Assembly (NCBI RefSeq): GCF_002140715.2
Contig: NZ_NGLE02000001.1
Coordinates: forward strand, 1,895,001 to 1,959,000
DNA length: 64,000 bases
Reading direction: 5' to 3'
Source of the DNA: Enterococcus sp. 4G2_DIV0659
GTDB lineage: Bacteria; Bacillota; Bacilli; Lactobacillales; Enterococcaceae
Made by a program: the position numbers and the translations under genes. Numbering within the stretch: position 1 is the first letter of the stretch; every line of letters begins with the position of its first letter. Below the pieces are notes generated by a model that did no database searches, had not been told where the DNA came from, and was given only the letters and a program-made list of their open reading frames with translations. Shown here piece after piece: positions 18,381 to 26,868 of the stretch.

Positions 18381-18941
18381 ATGAAAAAGAAATTATTGAT
18401 TATCGTGGGAGTGGTATTGACTTTAGGTTTTCTTGGTTACACAGCGATGGCAGGTGGAGAAACAACAAATAAAATTGATTTATCATGGTCATTATCGGAT
18501 GAAAAAGTTAAGACGATTCAATTGATTGGTGCAGAGCAAGATGTGGATGTTATCGTAGCAGAAGCACAGGAAGCTGATACAAAAGTAACATTAACAGGAA
18601 AAGTTTCAGATAAGACCAAAAAATACTTGGAAAATACTGTAGCAAAGGAAGATGGAGTAGAAATCACTCTATCTCAACTTGGCAAAGTGAGGTTTATGGC
18701 GAATTCAGATGGAAAGAACAAATTAAAATTAACGATTATGGTAGGTAAGAATACATCATTTGACGAATTAAAAATTAAAAATGTTATTGGAAATATCAAT
18801 GTAAAAGTACCTCAAACATTTGATGGTGTCTATAAGACAGATAGCAATCAAGGAGAAGTTTTAGAAATACCTAAAACTACTCAATCGATGAACAGCACAG
18901 TTGTGGTAGAAACAATTGGAGATATCGCAATTTCTAAATAG
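18381..18941 (+). CDS. Membrane-anchored extracellular protein with DUF4097-like beta repeats
   Basis: 186 residues: an N-terminal membrane anchor (LLIIVGVVLTLGFLGYTAMA) and then an outward domain of alternating beta strands. The late part (LKIKNVIGNINVKVPQTFDG, then VVVETIGDIAISK) resembles the beta-solenoid of DUF4097/adhesin-like proteins. AAAGGAG precedes the ATG, 17 bases after the permease. It has no cysteine. It could shield the surface or assist the BcrAB-like pair in immunity. Function unknown. Confidence 0.75.
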   Translation: MKKKLLIIVGVVLTLGFLGYTAMAGGETTNKIDLSWSLSDEKVKTIQLIGAEQDVDVIVAEAQEADTKVTLTGKVSDKTKKYLENTVAKEDGVEITLSQLGKVRFMANSDGKNKLKLTIMVGKNTSFDELKIKNVIGNINVKVPQTFDGVYKTDSNQGEVLEIPKTTQSMNSTVVVETIGDIAISK

Positions 18942-18975
18942 GTAAACGTTAAACTATGTGGAAGGAGAGAAGTAA

Positions 18976-21060
18976 ATGTATGCTCACTATATGCAAAAAT
19001 CGAGTTCTGATTGCGGTATAGCATCACTAAGAACAATTTTAGAACAATTGCAGATTAAGCTGAAAACAACAAGTGAGTTGTATAAAAATTACAGTATAAA
19101 AAAAGATCAAGGCTTATCTTTAGGGGAAGTAGGAGAAATTTTAACGCAATATGGGGTACTATCAAGTGCATATGAAGTTGAAAACTTTGAAGAATTAAAA
19201 AGCGTCAAGCAGTTTCCGATGCTTTTAGTAGTTGAAAATGATGGTTGTGCTCATTACATTGTTGTGCATGAAATTAAAGGGCAGACATTTACTGTTTCAG
19301 ATCCTGCAGAACCGAAGTTAAAGACCTATGATGAAGAATATATACGTTCTATTTTCTTAGGGTATGCCTTATGTATTGACGATGTTGGAATGGAAATAGA
19401 AGAACAGGAGAAAAAGGATAAGGTAGAAAGTATCGGGAAAATTCTTTATAAAGAAATGATGGTAGAACTATCTATGAAAACAAAATTATCAATGATAGTA
19501 CTACTATTATTGAAATATATCTTACCGATTTTATCAACCTTTATTATTCAATTATTCATGCAGTCAATGACGAAAACAGCGCTTATGTCAGATATTATCG
19601 GGCCAATTATCATTATTTTATGGCTGATTGTTTTCTTTTACATGGTCAATGTAAAAGAAGGGAAGCAGCGTGTGAGAATTGAAAATAAACTACAAGAAAA
19701 AATTTTAATGAAATACTATAATCAAAAGATCAACGATTTGGATTCAGGAAAAAATTTGGATAATGTGACAGGTTACTTTTGGAATCTTATTTACTCTGTA
19801 ACAGGATTACTGCAAAAATTTTATTTTAAATTGAATGTAGCCTATGTCATATTCCTTTCTCTACTCTTATTTCTACTCTCGCCGTATCTGGCAGGAGCGT
19901 TGGTTTTATGGACAGGAATTTATGCTCTGTATCTCAATAATAACAAGAAAAAAATCAAAAATAATGAGATGAATCTGGTAGGGAAATCCTCAGCATTTGT
20001 TTCAGGAATTGAAAGCACGCTTAAAACATCGTTAGACATTAATCTATTTTCAAAGAAAAAACAATCAGAGCAGTTTATTAAAGAAAAACTCACAGGATTT
20101 TTGGAAGCAAAGGTTGGAACCACAGTAAACGAATTAAACTTATTTACAGTTTACCAATCTTTTATTACCTTAATGAGTGTAACAACATTTTTGATTGTTA
20201 GTTTAACAGTAATCTATGGTCAAGAGGAGCAATTAATTAATACATCAAATGGCATATTTGTTATTTCGATTATTTTAAGTAGTTTAGCGCCAGTTGTTCA
20301 AAATTGGTTATCTTATCAAAAAAGTCATGTCGCTATTGACTATATTCAAAGTACAAATGACTATCAAAAAAATCTGGAATTTGAAGAGAAAAAAGCACTG
20401 GATATAGAAAACATACAATCAATTACTATAGAAGGGTTGACCTTTGGCTATGAAGAAAATCACACTATTTTACACAACTTTCATGTGACCTTAGAGGCAG
20501 GATGCATTTATGGTATAAAAGGAGAAAATGGAGCTGGTAAGTCTACATTAATTAAGTTGTTATCAGGGATATTAGAACCTCAAAAAGGCTCGTTTATTAT
20601 TAATCAGAAACAGAAAGAACACTCTTTAAAACAGACCACGATTAATGAACATATTAGTATGTATTCACAAGAGTTTAATGTCTATGGAAATACGGTAGGA
20701 AGAAATATTCGTTATAAAGTGTTTAATGAAAAGTTGGAAAATTCTGAAAAAAATACCTATCAAGATCTGTTTCAATTGAAATTGCCGAATAATTATCTGT
20801 TGCAAAGCGATGGCGTAAATATTTCTCAAGGACAAAAACAGAAAATTTTATTGATGCGTGCGCTCTATCAAGAAAAAAGTGTCTATATTTTTGATGAACC
20901 TACTGGGAATCTAGACGAAGGATCAAAGAAACTATTAATGAAAGAGATTCAGAGATTAGCTAAAGAAAAAAATAAATTAGTGATTCTAATTAGTCATGAA
21001 GAAGATGTATTAAGTTACTCTGATGAAATTATTACAATCAATAAGGGTGAGGAAAATTAA
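18976..21060 (+). CDS. Bacteriocin-processing ABC exporter with C39 peptidase domain
   Basis: A 694-residue transporter that cuts a double-glycine-type leader and exports the core peptide. The N-terminal C39 domain has Gln7 and Cys13 (QKSSSDCGIAS), His93 (CAHYIVVHE) and Asp109 (VSDPAEP), so the catalytic set is complete. Membrane segments cover about 165-440. The ATPase domain has GENGAGKST near 516, signature ISQGQKQK near 616 and VYIFDEPTGNLDE near 636. Four genes for short AG-ending leaders lie downstream, which makes them the obvious substrates. It ends directly at the start of the next gene. Confidence 0.92.
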   Translation: MYAHYMQKSSSDCGIASLRTILEQLQIKLKTTSELYKNYSIKKDQGLSLGEVGEILTQYGVLSSAYEVENFEELKSVKQFPMLLVVENDGCAHYIVVHEIKGQTFTVSDPAEPKLKTYDEEYIRSIFLGYALCIDDVGMEIEEQEKKDKVESIGKILYKEMMVELSMKTKLSMIVLLLLKYILPILSTFIIQLFMQSMTKTALMSDIIGPIIIILWLIVFFYMVNVKEGKQRVRIENKLQEKILMKYYNQKINDLDSGKNLDNVTGYFWNLIYSVTGLLQKFYFKLNVAYVIFLSLLLFLLSPYLAGALVLWTGIYALYLNNNKKKIKNNEMNLVGKSSAFVSGIESTLKTSLDINLFSKKKQSEQFIKEKLTGFLEAKVGTTVNELNLFTVYQSFITLMSVTTFLIVSLTVIYGQEEQLINTSNGIFVISIILSSLAPVVQNWLSYQKSHVAIDYIQSTNDYQKNLEFEEKKALDIENIQSITIEGLTFGYEENHTILHNFHVTLEAGCIYGIKGENGAGKSTLIKLLSGILEPQKGSFIINQKQKEHSLKQTTINEHISMYSQEFNVYGNTVGRNIRYKVFNEKLENSEKNTYQDLFQLKLPNNYLLQSDGVNISQGQKQKILLMRALYQEKSVYIFDEPTGNLDEGSKKLLMKEIQRLAKEKNKLVILISHEEDVLSYSDEIITINKGEEN

Positions 21061-21465
21061 ATGAAGAAAATTGTAATGGTCAGTTTAGTCATTGTCGCAT
21101 TAAGTATCAGCTTTGTATTTTTTGCTCAAAATGCTTCAAGTGATTACACTACTAACAAAATTGAAGCCAACCAAATAAAACCGTTATTAGAGAAAAAGAC
21201 AACATCATTTATTTTAATTGGAAATCGTTCTTGTGGTGAATGTGAGCGTTTCAAACCTATTTTAGAAGAAGCGATACAGGAGACAAAAACAGTTGTACAT
21301 TATCTTGATACAGAAAATAGCAAAAATCATGCTTTTTTAAAAGAGCATAATATTACAGCTACACCAACATTACTAGTTATTGAGAATGGAGAAATGAAAA
21401 GAGTAGAAGGAAGACAAGAGCCTCAGGAAATAAAAGATATTCTTTTAAGAAAAACAGAGTTGTAA
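21061..21465 (+). CDS. Thioredoxin-fold protein with CGEC motif
   Basis: 134 residues: a signal anchor (VMVSLVIVALSISFVFFAQN), then a thioredoxin fold with the active site SCGECERF and the cis-proline loop TATPTLLVIENG. It starts at the base after the exporter's stop, so translation is coupled. It probably acts outside the membrane on the cysteine pair of the exported peptides, by making, breaking or reshuffling the disulfide. Related proteins are annotated as bacteriocin transport accessory proteins. Confidence 0.85.
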   Translation: MKKIVMVSLVIVALSISFVFFAQNASSDYTTNKIEANQIKPLLEKKTTSFILIGNRSCGECERFKPILEEAIQETKTVVHYLDTENSKNHAFLKEHNITATPTLLVIENGEMKRVEGRQEPQEIKDILLRKTEL

Positions 21466-21481
21466 ATAAGGAGAAATTTAA

Positions 21482-21982
21482 ATGAAGAAAAAAACTTTAT
21501 ATACGATAATATTATCCTTATCAATTTTTAGTTGCTTATTTTTCGGAACAAAAGCTCATTCTTTACAAGAAGAAATGATTATTAAAGAAGAAAAATTAGT
21601 GGAAGAAAAAGGAAATTATCCAGAAATCTATAACATTATTAATTCTTTAACAGTAGGCACCTTTAAAGAAAAAGTGGTGAATCAAGAAGATTTTATAGTC
21701 TATGTCGGTCGTCCAACCTGTGGTGACTGTAATAATTTTGAACTTGATTTAATACAATTAATTCAGAAGTACGACATGCAAGATAAGTTAGCTTATTTAA
21801 ATGTTGCGCAGTTAAAAAAAGATAAAGTAGCGTGGAAAGTATTTAAATCGACCTACGACATTCAGTATACGCCTACTTTAGCTAAGTTTGAAAAAGGACA
21901 ATTGGTTAACAAAGTGGAGTGGACTCCAGAAAAAGGAATTTCTATTCAAAAAGTAGATAGTTGGATAGTTAATCATATATAG
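21482..21982 (+). CDS. Second thioredoxin-fold protein with CGDC motif
   Basis: 166 residues with an N-terminal export segment (TLYTIILSLSIFSCLFFGTK) and a thioredoxin domain with active site RPTCGDCNNF and a YTPTLAKFEKG cis-proline loop. It resembles PedC/BrcD-type accessory proteins of class II bacteriocins. It differs from the preceding CGEC protein in length and motif, so the two may work as a pair (for example oxidase and isomerase), as two thiol-disulfide proteins do in the sublancin cluster. ATG follows AAGGAGAA. The first precursor gene starts 17 bases downstream. Confidence 0.85.
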   Translation: MKKKTLYTIILSLSIFSCLFFGTKAHSLQEEMIIKEEKLVEEKGNYPEIYNIINSLTVGTFKEKVVNQEDFIVYVGRPTCGDCNNFELDLIQLIQKYDMQDKLAYLNVAQLKKDKVAWKVFKSTYDIQYTPTLAKFEKGQLVNKVEWTPEKGISIQKVDSWIVNHI

Positions 21983-21999
21983 AAAAAGGAGAGAAAAAA

Positions 22000-22092
22000 A
22001 TGAAAAAACTAGATAACAAAAAAAGCAATGAAGTAGTGGCAGGAAGAATCTGCGTGATAGTAATTGGAAAAATTGGCTTAATTTGCTGGTAA
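22000..22092 (+). CDS. Two-cysteine secreted peptide precursor 1
   Basis: A 30-residue ORF behind AAAGGAGAG. The leader MKKLDNKKSNEVVAG ends in AG; the predicted core is RICVIVIGKIGLICW, with cysteines at core positions 3 and 14. This is the most divergent of the four copies (Arg-Ile in place of Trp-Lys, and VIVI in place of VVVI). The core is cationic and very hydrophobic, suggesting membrane activity. Too short for routine gene finders. Confidence 0.85.
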   Translation: MKKLDNKKSNEVVAGRICVIVIGKIGLICW

Positions 22093-22112
22093 TAGAAAAG
22101 GAGAGAAAAAAG

Positions 22113-22205
22113 ATGAAAAAACTAGATAACGTAAAAAGTAAAGAAGTAGTAGCAGGCTGGAAATGTGTAGTAGTAATCGGAAAAATTGGCTTAATTTGCT
22201 GGTAA
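22113..22205 (+). CDS. Two-cysteine secreted peptide precursor 2
   Basis: 30 residues. The leader is MKKLDNVKSKEVVAG and the core after AG is WKCVVVIGKIGLICW. The two cysteines enclose ten hydrophobic or small residues with one central Lys, so a disulfide would close a 12-residue ring flanked by Trp on both sides. Leu at -12 and Val at -4 from the cut site fit double-glycine leader rules. Confidence 0.87.
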   Translation: MKKLDNVKSKEVVAGWKCVVVIGKIGLICW

Positions 22206-22225
22206 TAGAAAAGGAGAGAAAAAAG

Positions 22226-22321
22226 ATGAAAAAACTAGATAACGTAAAAAGTAAAGAAGTAGTAGCAGGCTGGAAATGTGTAGTAGTAATCGGAAAAATC
22301 GGCTTAATTTGCTGGTCATAA
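22226..22321 (+). CDS. Two-cysteine secreted peptide precursor 3
   Basis: 31 residues. The leader equals that of copy 2 and the core is WKCVVVIGKIGLICWS, with a C-terminal Ser added. Same ribosome binding site and spacing as its neighbours. Confidence 0.87.
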   Translation: MKKLDNVKSKEVVAGWKCVVVIGKIGLICWS

Positions 22322-22341
22322 TAGAAAAGGAGAGAAAAAAG

Positions 22342-22437
22342 ATGAAAAAACTAGATAACGCAAAAAGTAAAGAAGTAGTAGCAGGCTGGAAATGTGTAGT
22401 AGTAATTGGAAAAATTGGTTTAATCTGCTGGTCGTAA
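22342..22437 (+). CDS. Two-cysteine secreted peptide precursor 4
   Basis: 31 residues. The leader has Ala in place of Val7 and the core is identical to copy 3. It is the last gene of the cluster, ten bases before a strong palindrome. No immunity-like ORF follows. Confidence 0.87.
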   Translation: MKKLDNAKSKEVVAGWKCVVVIGKIGLICWS

Positions 22438-22447
22438 GCTAAAATAA

Positions 22448-22487
22448 GAGTTTGGAGTAAACCCTCATGAGGGTTTACTCCAAACTC
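22448..22487 (+). terminator. Terminator-like perfect palindrome closing the peptide cluster
   Basis: Two 20-base arms, GAGTTTGGAGTAAACCCTCA and its exact complement, abut without a spacer, followed by ATTTTCC. It probably ends the peptide operon and may also serve the convergent yitT-like gene. Confidence 0.8.
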
Positions 22488-22535
22488 ATTTTCCTAATTT
22501 GTTCAAGAACTAAATATTTCAGTCTGCTTCCCCAC

Positions 22536-23414
22536 TCACAAATTATTCGATTCAATCCCATAATCTTCCGCAATTTTCTTCAAACTAAATCCTTTACCGA
22601 AAACCTCACTAGCATTCATCGAAACAATAAAGGCCTCTTCATCTATTGCCAAGACATTTTCTTTAATCTTTGCAAAATCCTTTTCACTAATAACCGTCAT
22701 CATTAGCATACTTGGTGTTTTTTGATAGCCGCCCTCGATTGGAATCATAGTCAATCCTTTATCCATATCGACTAAGATTTTTTCTTTAATTTCAGCATAC
22801 TTCGCTGAAATGATCATCACATTTTTAGAACGAACAAAGCCGACTTGAACCATATCCACCACACGTCCAATAAGGTATAAACAAATCAGAGAAAACAGAA
22901 CGGTATCAGCGTTGAAAACAAATAGAGCAGATAAAATGACTAAACCATCTACAAATAAAATCGATACCCCAAGTGAAATTTTAAAATACTTATTCACAAT
23001 TTGCGAAATGATAGCCGTTCCACCAGTCGAAGCATTTCCTCTGAATTCAAGACCCAACCCAATTCCTGTTAAGATACCACCGAAAATCGTTGCCAGAAAA
23101 ATATTGTGAGTCAATACAGGTAAATGAGTCGTGATTCCTACAAAAAATGGATAAATCAAACTACCGTAAATGGTTTTGATCCCAACTTCTTTTCCTAAAA
23201 GTAAAAAGCAAAGACCTAATAAAGGTAAGTTGATTGCATATAACACTAAGGCAGGATTAAGCCCAAACAAATAGTTAAGCACTACGCTGATCCCATTGGC
23301 GCCTCCTGCTACAATTTTGTTTGGTAATAAGATCGAATTGATCGATATAGCTAAAATAAAAGAACCAATCGTTACATATAATGTATCTTGGATTTGTTTT
23401 TTCGTGAAATTCAT
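22536..23414 (-). CDS. YitT family membrane protein
   Basis: 292 residues with five or six membrane segments (TIGSFILAISINSILLPNKI at the start) and a C-terminal DUF2179 domain (VRSKNVMIISAKYAEIKEKI to the end). This is the YitT/YpjC architecture. Function is unknown in the family, although it is often described as a transporter. ATG is preceded by GGGGGAA on the minus strand. It converges on the peptide cluster. Confidence 0.88.
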   Translation of the reverse strand: MNFTKKQIQDTLYVTIGSFILAISINSILLPNKIVAGGANGISVVLNYLFGLNPALVLYAINLPLLGLCFLLLGKEVGIKTIYGSLIYPFFVGITTHLPVLTHNIFLATIFGGILTGIGLGLEFRGNASTGGTAIISQIVNKYFKISLGVSILFVDGLVILSALFVFNADTVLFSLICLYLIGRVVDMVQVGFVRSKNVMIISAKYAEIKEKILVDMDKGLTMIPIEGGYQKTPSMLMMTVISEKDFAKIKENVLAIDEEAFIVSMNASEVFGKGFSLKKIAEDYGIESNNL

Positions 23415-23594
23415 GTAGTAAGTTCCCCCAGTAAAAGAATGTCAGGTCAATGTTGAACGGAAAATAAGAGCAAAATAAGAATAATTCAACAAATATCCCT
23501 TAGCTATACTATCATGAATGACTAGGAGATACATGAGATAATTTTAATTTTTTATCAGTTGATTGTGGTAAGATTAAACAAGGAGAAAAGACAA

Positions 23595-24089
23595 TCAAAT
23601 AAAACGTAAAAAACGTTCATTCCATAAATGTTCATGGTGAGTAATAATAGTTTTGGCATCTAGTAAATCATTAGTGAGCGTGGTACTCAACCCTTTTTTC
23701 ATAAAGTTACAATAACCCAAGCCATGAGCCATACGGATCGTCGTATCAACGCAATATTCAGTTTGAGCACCACAAAATTCAAGCTCGGTAATCTCGTGTT
23801 CATCTAACACTTCTTTTAACTTGGTATTGAAAAAGGAATTAGCATGGGTTTTGCTAATATAAAAATCTTCTTTTCTACTATCTAGTTCATCAAATAGTTG
23901 CCACGCAAAGCTATTTGGGATCAATTCTTCATCTTCATGTTGAATAAAAATAATCGGTAAATGGTTTTCTCGATAAAAGGTGATTCGTTTATTGACACCA
24001 TCTAAGACATCATTTAAACGGAAGAGACCCGTTTTTCCGCTATTTACTCCATTTTGTAGATCGATTACAAGCAATGCTTTTTTTGTCAT
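23595..24089 (-). CDS. Isochorismatase-like cysteine hydrolase
   Basis: 164 residues. The catalytic triad is Asp10 (LLVIDLQNG), Lys80 (YISKTHANSFF) and Cys113 (GAQTEYCVDTT), all intact. The family hydrolyses amides such as nicotinamide, but the substrate here is not evident. The start is set at the ATG behind AAAAGGAG; the longer in-frame ORF upstream lacks a ribosome binding site and its first 19 residues do not look like the family. Confidence 0.88.
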   Translation of the reverse strand: MTKKALLVIDLQNGVNSGKTGLFRLNDVLDGVNKRITFYRENHLPIIFIQHEDEELIPNSFAWQLFDELDSRKEDFYISKTHANSFFNTKLKEVLDEHEITELEFCGAQTEYCVDTTIRMAHGLGYCNFMKKGLSTTLTNDLLDAKTIITHHEHLWNERFLRFI

Positions 24090-24305
24090 TAGTATACTCC
24101 TTTTGTTTAGGGAATTTTTTTCTAGTATACAACGAATAGTGGTCATTAAAAAGTGTGACTATTCGTATGGAAAAACGCGCTGTTTTTCAAAAATAGTAAA
24201 ATTTTTATTCCATTTCTAGAAAATTTAAGCGAAAATATTCTTTTTGCCTCGCTTTTTCTATATAATGAGTAGTAATAGAATAATAACGGGAAGAAAGGCG
24301 GCAGT

Positions 24306-26582
24306 ATGAAATTTAAAGAGTTATTACAGCAAAAAAATGTACGACCATATGTATTGGCTGCACGTTTTGGATTAGAAAAAGAAAGTCAACGCGTGACCTT
24401 TGATGGTCAATTAGCAACAACAGATCATCCAGAAGTATTAGGGAATCGCTCATATCATCCATATATTCAAACAGATTTCAGTGAATCACAGATGGAATTG
24501 ATTACACCCGTAGCTAATTCTATCCATGAAATGATGCGCTATCTTGCCGCAATTCATGATGTTACGCTACGTTCAATGAATAAACATGAAATGCTTTGGC
24601 CATTAAGTATGCCACCTCGGCTACCCCAAAAAGATGAAGAGATCAAAATTGCAAAACTTGATCAATTTGAAGGGGTATTATATCGTCGATACTTAGCGAA
24701 AGAATATGGCAAACGTAAGCAAATGATTAGTGGGATTCACTTTAACTTTGAATACGACAATGAATTGGTTCAACAACTATTTTCACTACAAACAGAATAT
24801 ACGACTATTGAAGAATTTAAAAATATCCTTTACATGAAAGTGGCACGTAACTATTTACGTTATCGATGGTTGATCACTTATCTATTCGGTGCTTCGCCAG
24901 TCAGTGAACCTGGTTATTTTACCGAACGAGAAGAGCGTCCCAAAGAACCTGTAAGAAGTATTCGCAATAGTTCATTTGGCTATAAGAATAACGAAAATGT
25001 CAAAGTATCTTATGAATCCTTACAGCATTATATAGAAGATATTCATCGAATGGTAGAAAACGGCATCTTATCTGAAGAAAAAGAATTCTATTCAGCAGTT
25101 CGACTACGTGGTGGTAAACAAATGGCTGATCTACCTAAAACTGGTGTACGTTATATAGAATTACGTAATTTGGATTTAAATCCTTTTGCTCCATTTGGTG
25201 TAGATGAAGACTCATTAGGGTTTGTTCATTTGTTTATGCTGTATTTATTATGGGCAGATGAATTAGAAGCACCTAACGATTGGGTAGCCACAGGGGAATT
25301 TTTGAATGAACAAGTCGCTTTAGGGCATCCATTTGCTCAAGTTAAACTAATGGCAGAAGGTGACCGTATTTTTGCAGAGATGAACGAAATGATTGAAACT
25401 CTAGCTTTGTTTGGCGCGAAAAAATCATTAGATATTCATCATGCACAACTCAGAACACCAGATTTAACCGTTGCAGGGAAAATGTGGACGATTATTGAAA
25501 GCAACTCTAATCAAGACTTAGGGATTGTTTTTGGAAAAGAATATCATGACATGGCTTTTGAACGACCGTATCAATTAGCTGGTTTCCGCAACATGGAACT
25601 ATCGACACAGTTATTCTTATTTGATGCTATTCAAAAAGGTGTGGAAGTCGAGATATTGGATGAACAGGAGCAATTTTTAAAACTAAAACACAAAAATCAT
25701 GTTGAATACGTTAAGAATGCCAATATGACAAGTAAAGATAGTTATATCGTCCCTTTGATTATGGAAAATAAAACTGTTACCAAAAAAGTACTAGCAGAAG
25801 CTGGATTTACAGTGCCGACTGGCGATGAGTTTGATAAGCTAGAGTATGCGGAACAAGCCTATGTGAAGTACGCAGAGAAAGCATTTGTAATTAAACCAAA
25901 GACAACGAATTATGGTTTAGGCATTACGATTTTTAAAGAGGGCGCATCACTGGCGGATTATACAGAAGCATTGGCTTTAGCATTTAAAGAAGATTCGGCT
26001 GTTTTAGTCGAAGAGTTTATGCCTGGTACGGAATATCGTTTCTTTGTCTTGGATGATCAGGTTCGTGCGATTATGTTAAGAGTTCCAGCGAATGTCGTTG
26101 GTGATGGGGTTCGTTCGGTTGAAGCGTTAGTAGCAGAGAAAAATCTTAACCCCTTGCGAGGAACGAATCATCGTTCGCCACTAGAAATCATTCAATTGGG
26201 TGATGTAGAACGGTTGATGTTGAAAGAACAAAATCTTCTAGTTACCTCTGTGCCAGAAAAAGACCAGATTGTGTATTTACGTGAAAATTCAAATGTCAGC
26301 ACTGGTGGAGACTCAATCGATGTTACAGATACTTTTGATGAAAGTTATAAACAGATTGCTATCGAAGCGGTTCGAGCATTGGGTGCAAAAATTTGCGGAA
26401 TTGATTTGATCGTACCAGATAAATCCGTTCAAGGAACGAAAAATAGTCGGACGTATGGAATTATAGAAGCTAACTTCAATCCGGCAATGCATATGCATGC
26501 TTATCCGCATTCTGGTAAAGGGCGTCATTTGACGATGGATGTTTTGAGAATGTTATATCCGGAAGTGTTTGAGAGTAAATAG
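24306..26582 (+). CDS. gshF: Bifunctional glutamate-cysteine ligase/glutathione synthetase
   Basis: A 758-residue fusion that makes glutathione in two ATP-dependent steps in one protein. The N-terminal ligase half (about 1-480) has FGLEKESQRV, QTDFSESQMELIT and VRLRGGKQMADLPKTGVRYIE-type sequence. The C-terminal half is an ATP-grasp synthetase (FVIKPKTTNYGLGITIF, VEEFMPGTEYRFFVLDD, GIIEANFNPAMHMHAYP). Length and order match GshF of enterococci and streptococci. TATAAT at 24261 probably belongs to its promoter; AAGAAAGGCGG precedes the ATG. Confidence 0.96.
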   Translation: MKFKELLQQKNVRPYVLAARFGLEKESQRVTFDGQLATTDHPEVLGNRSYHPYIQTDFSESQMELITPVANSIHEMMRYLAAIHDVTLRSMNKHEMLWPLSMPPRLPQKDEEIKIAKLDQFEGVLYRRYLAKEYGKRKQMISGIHFNFEYDNELVQQLFSLQTEYTTIEEFKNILYMKVARNYLRYRWLITYLFGASPVSEPGYFTEREERPKEPVRSIRNSSFGYKNNENVKVSYESLQHYIEDIHRMVENGILSEEKEFYSAVRLRGGKQMADLPKTGVRYIELRNLDLNPFAPFGVDEDSLGFVHLFMLYLLWADELEAPNDWVATGEFLNEQVALGHPFAQVKLMAEGDRIFAEMNEMIETLALFGAKKSLDIHHAQLRTPDLTVAGKMWTIIESNSNQDLGIVFGKEYHDMAFERPYQLAGFRNMELSTQLFLFDAIQKGVEVEILDEQEQFLKLKHKNHVEYVKNANMTSKDSYIVPLIMENKTVTKKVLAEAGFTVPTGDEFDKLEYAEQAYVKYAEKAFVIKPKTTNYGLGITIFKEGASLADYTEALALAFKEDSAVLVEEFMPGTEYRFFVLDDQVRAIMLRVPANVVGDGVRSVEALVAEKNLNPLRGTNHRSPLEIIQLGDVERLMLKEQNLLVTSVPEKDQIVYLRENSNVSTGGDSIDVTDTFDESYKQIAIEAVRALGAKICGIDLIVPDKSVQGTKNSRTYGIIEANFNPAMHMHAYPHSGKGRHLTMDVLRMLYPEVFESK

Positions 26583-26629
26583 GGATAAACAAAGAGGACG
26601 AGATGAAAGAGTTTAGCTTATTTCTAAAG

Positions 26630-26669
26630 CCATCAACTTCTAAGTGCTTTAACACTTAGAAGTTGATGG
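26630..26669 (+). terminator. Perfect hairpin after gshF
   Basis: CCATCAACTTCTAAGTG pairs with CACTTAGAAGTTGATGG across a six-base loop (CTTTAA). No T-run follows, so it may be a transcript-end stabiliser rather than a simple terminator. Confidence 0.55.
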
Positions 26670-26817
26670 GATCGAAACGTAGTAACTACTTTTTTCTAGC
26701 CGTTTACTCGGGTTTCTAGTGTCTGAGATATAGCTTGTAGAGTTATGTCCAAGACACCATTCTCATCTATATTTGAGAAGAAGGTCTGTAAAATATGGAA
26801 GATATAGAATAAAAATA

Positions 26818-26867
26818 TGCCTCGAAAAAGATTGGACATAACTGACCATCTTTTCGAGACATTTTTT
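26818..26867 (+). terminator. Bidirectional terminator between gshF and yueI-like gene
   Basis: TGCCTCGAAAAAGATTGG pairs with CCATCTTTTCGAGACA, followed by six T. A-rich sequence on the other side gives a T-rich tail on the minus strand as well. Confidence 0.75.
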
Positions 26868-26868
26868 G

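Larger units (their letters stand above)
22000..22437 (+). repeat. Tandem array of four precursor genes
   Basis: Start codons lie at 22000, 22113, 22226 and 22342, giving spacings of 113, 113 and 116 bases; the last step is longer because copy 3 has an extra Ser codon. Each unit repeats the ribosome binding site AAAGGAGAGAAAAAA. Copies 2 to 4 are nearly identical at DNA level, which indicates recent duplication. Confidence 0.95.

Noticed and set aside
22000..22437. CRISPR-like array
   Set aside because: Repeats are 113-116 bases, fully coding with ribosome binding sites, and have no variable spacers.
22000..22437. Lantibiotic or sactipeptide precursors
   Set aside because: No LanB, LanC, LanM or radical-SAM gene is present; only thiol oxidoreductases, so a plain disulfide is the simpler view.
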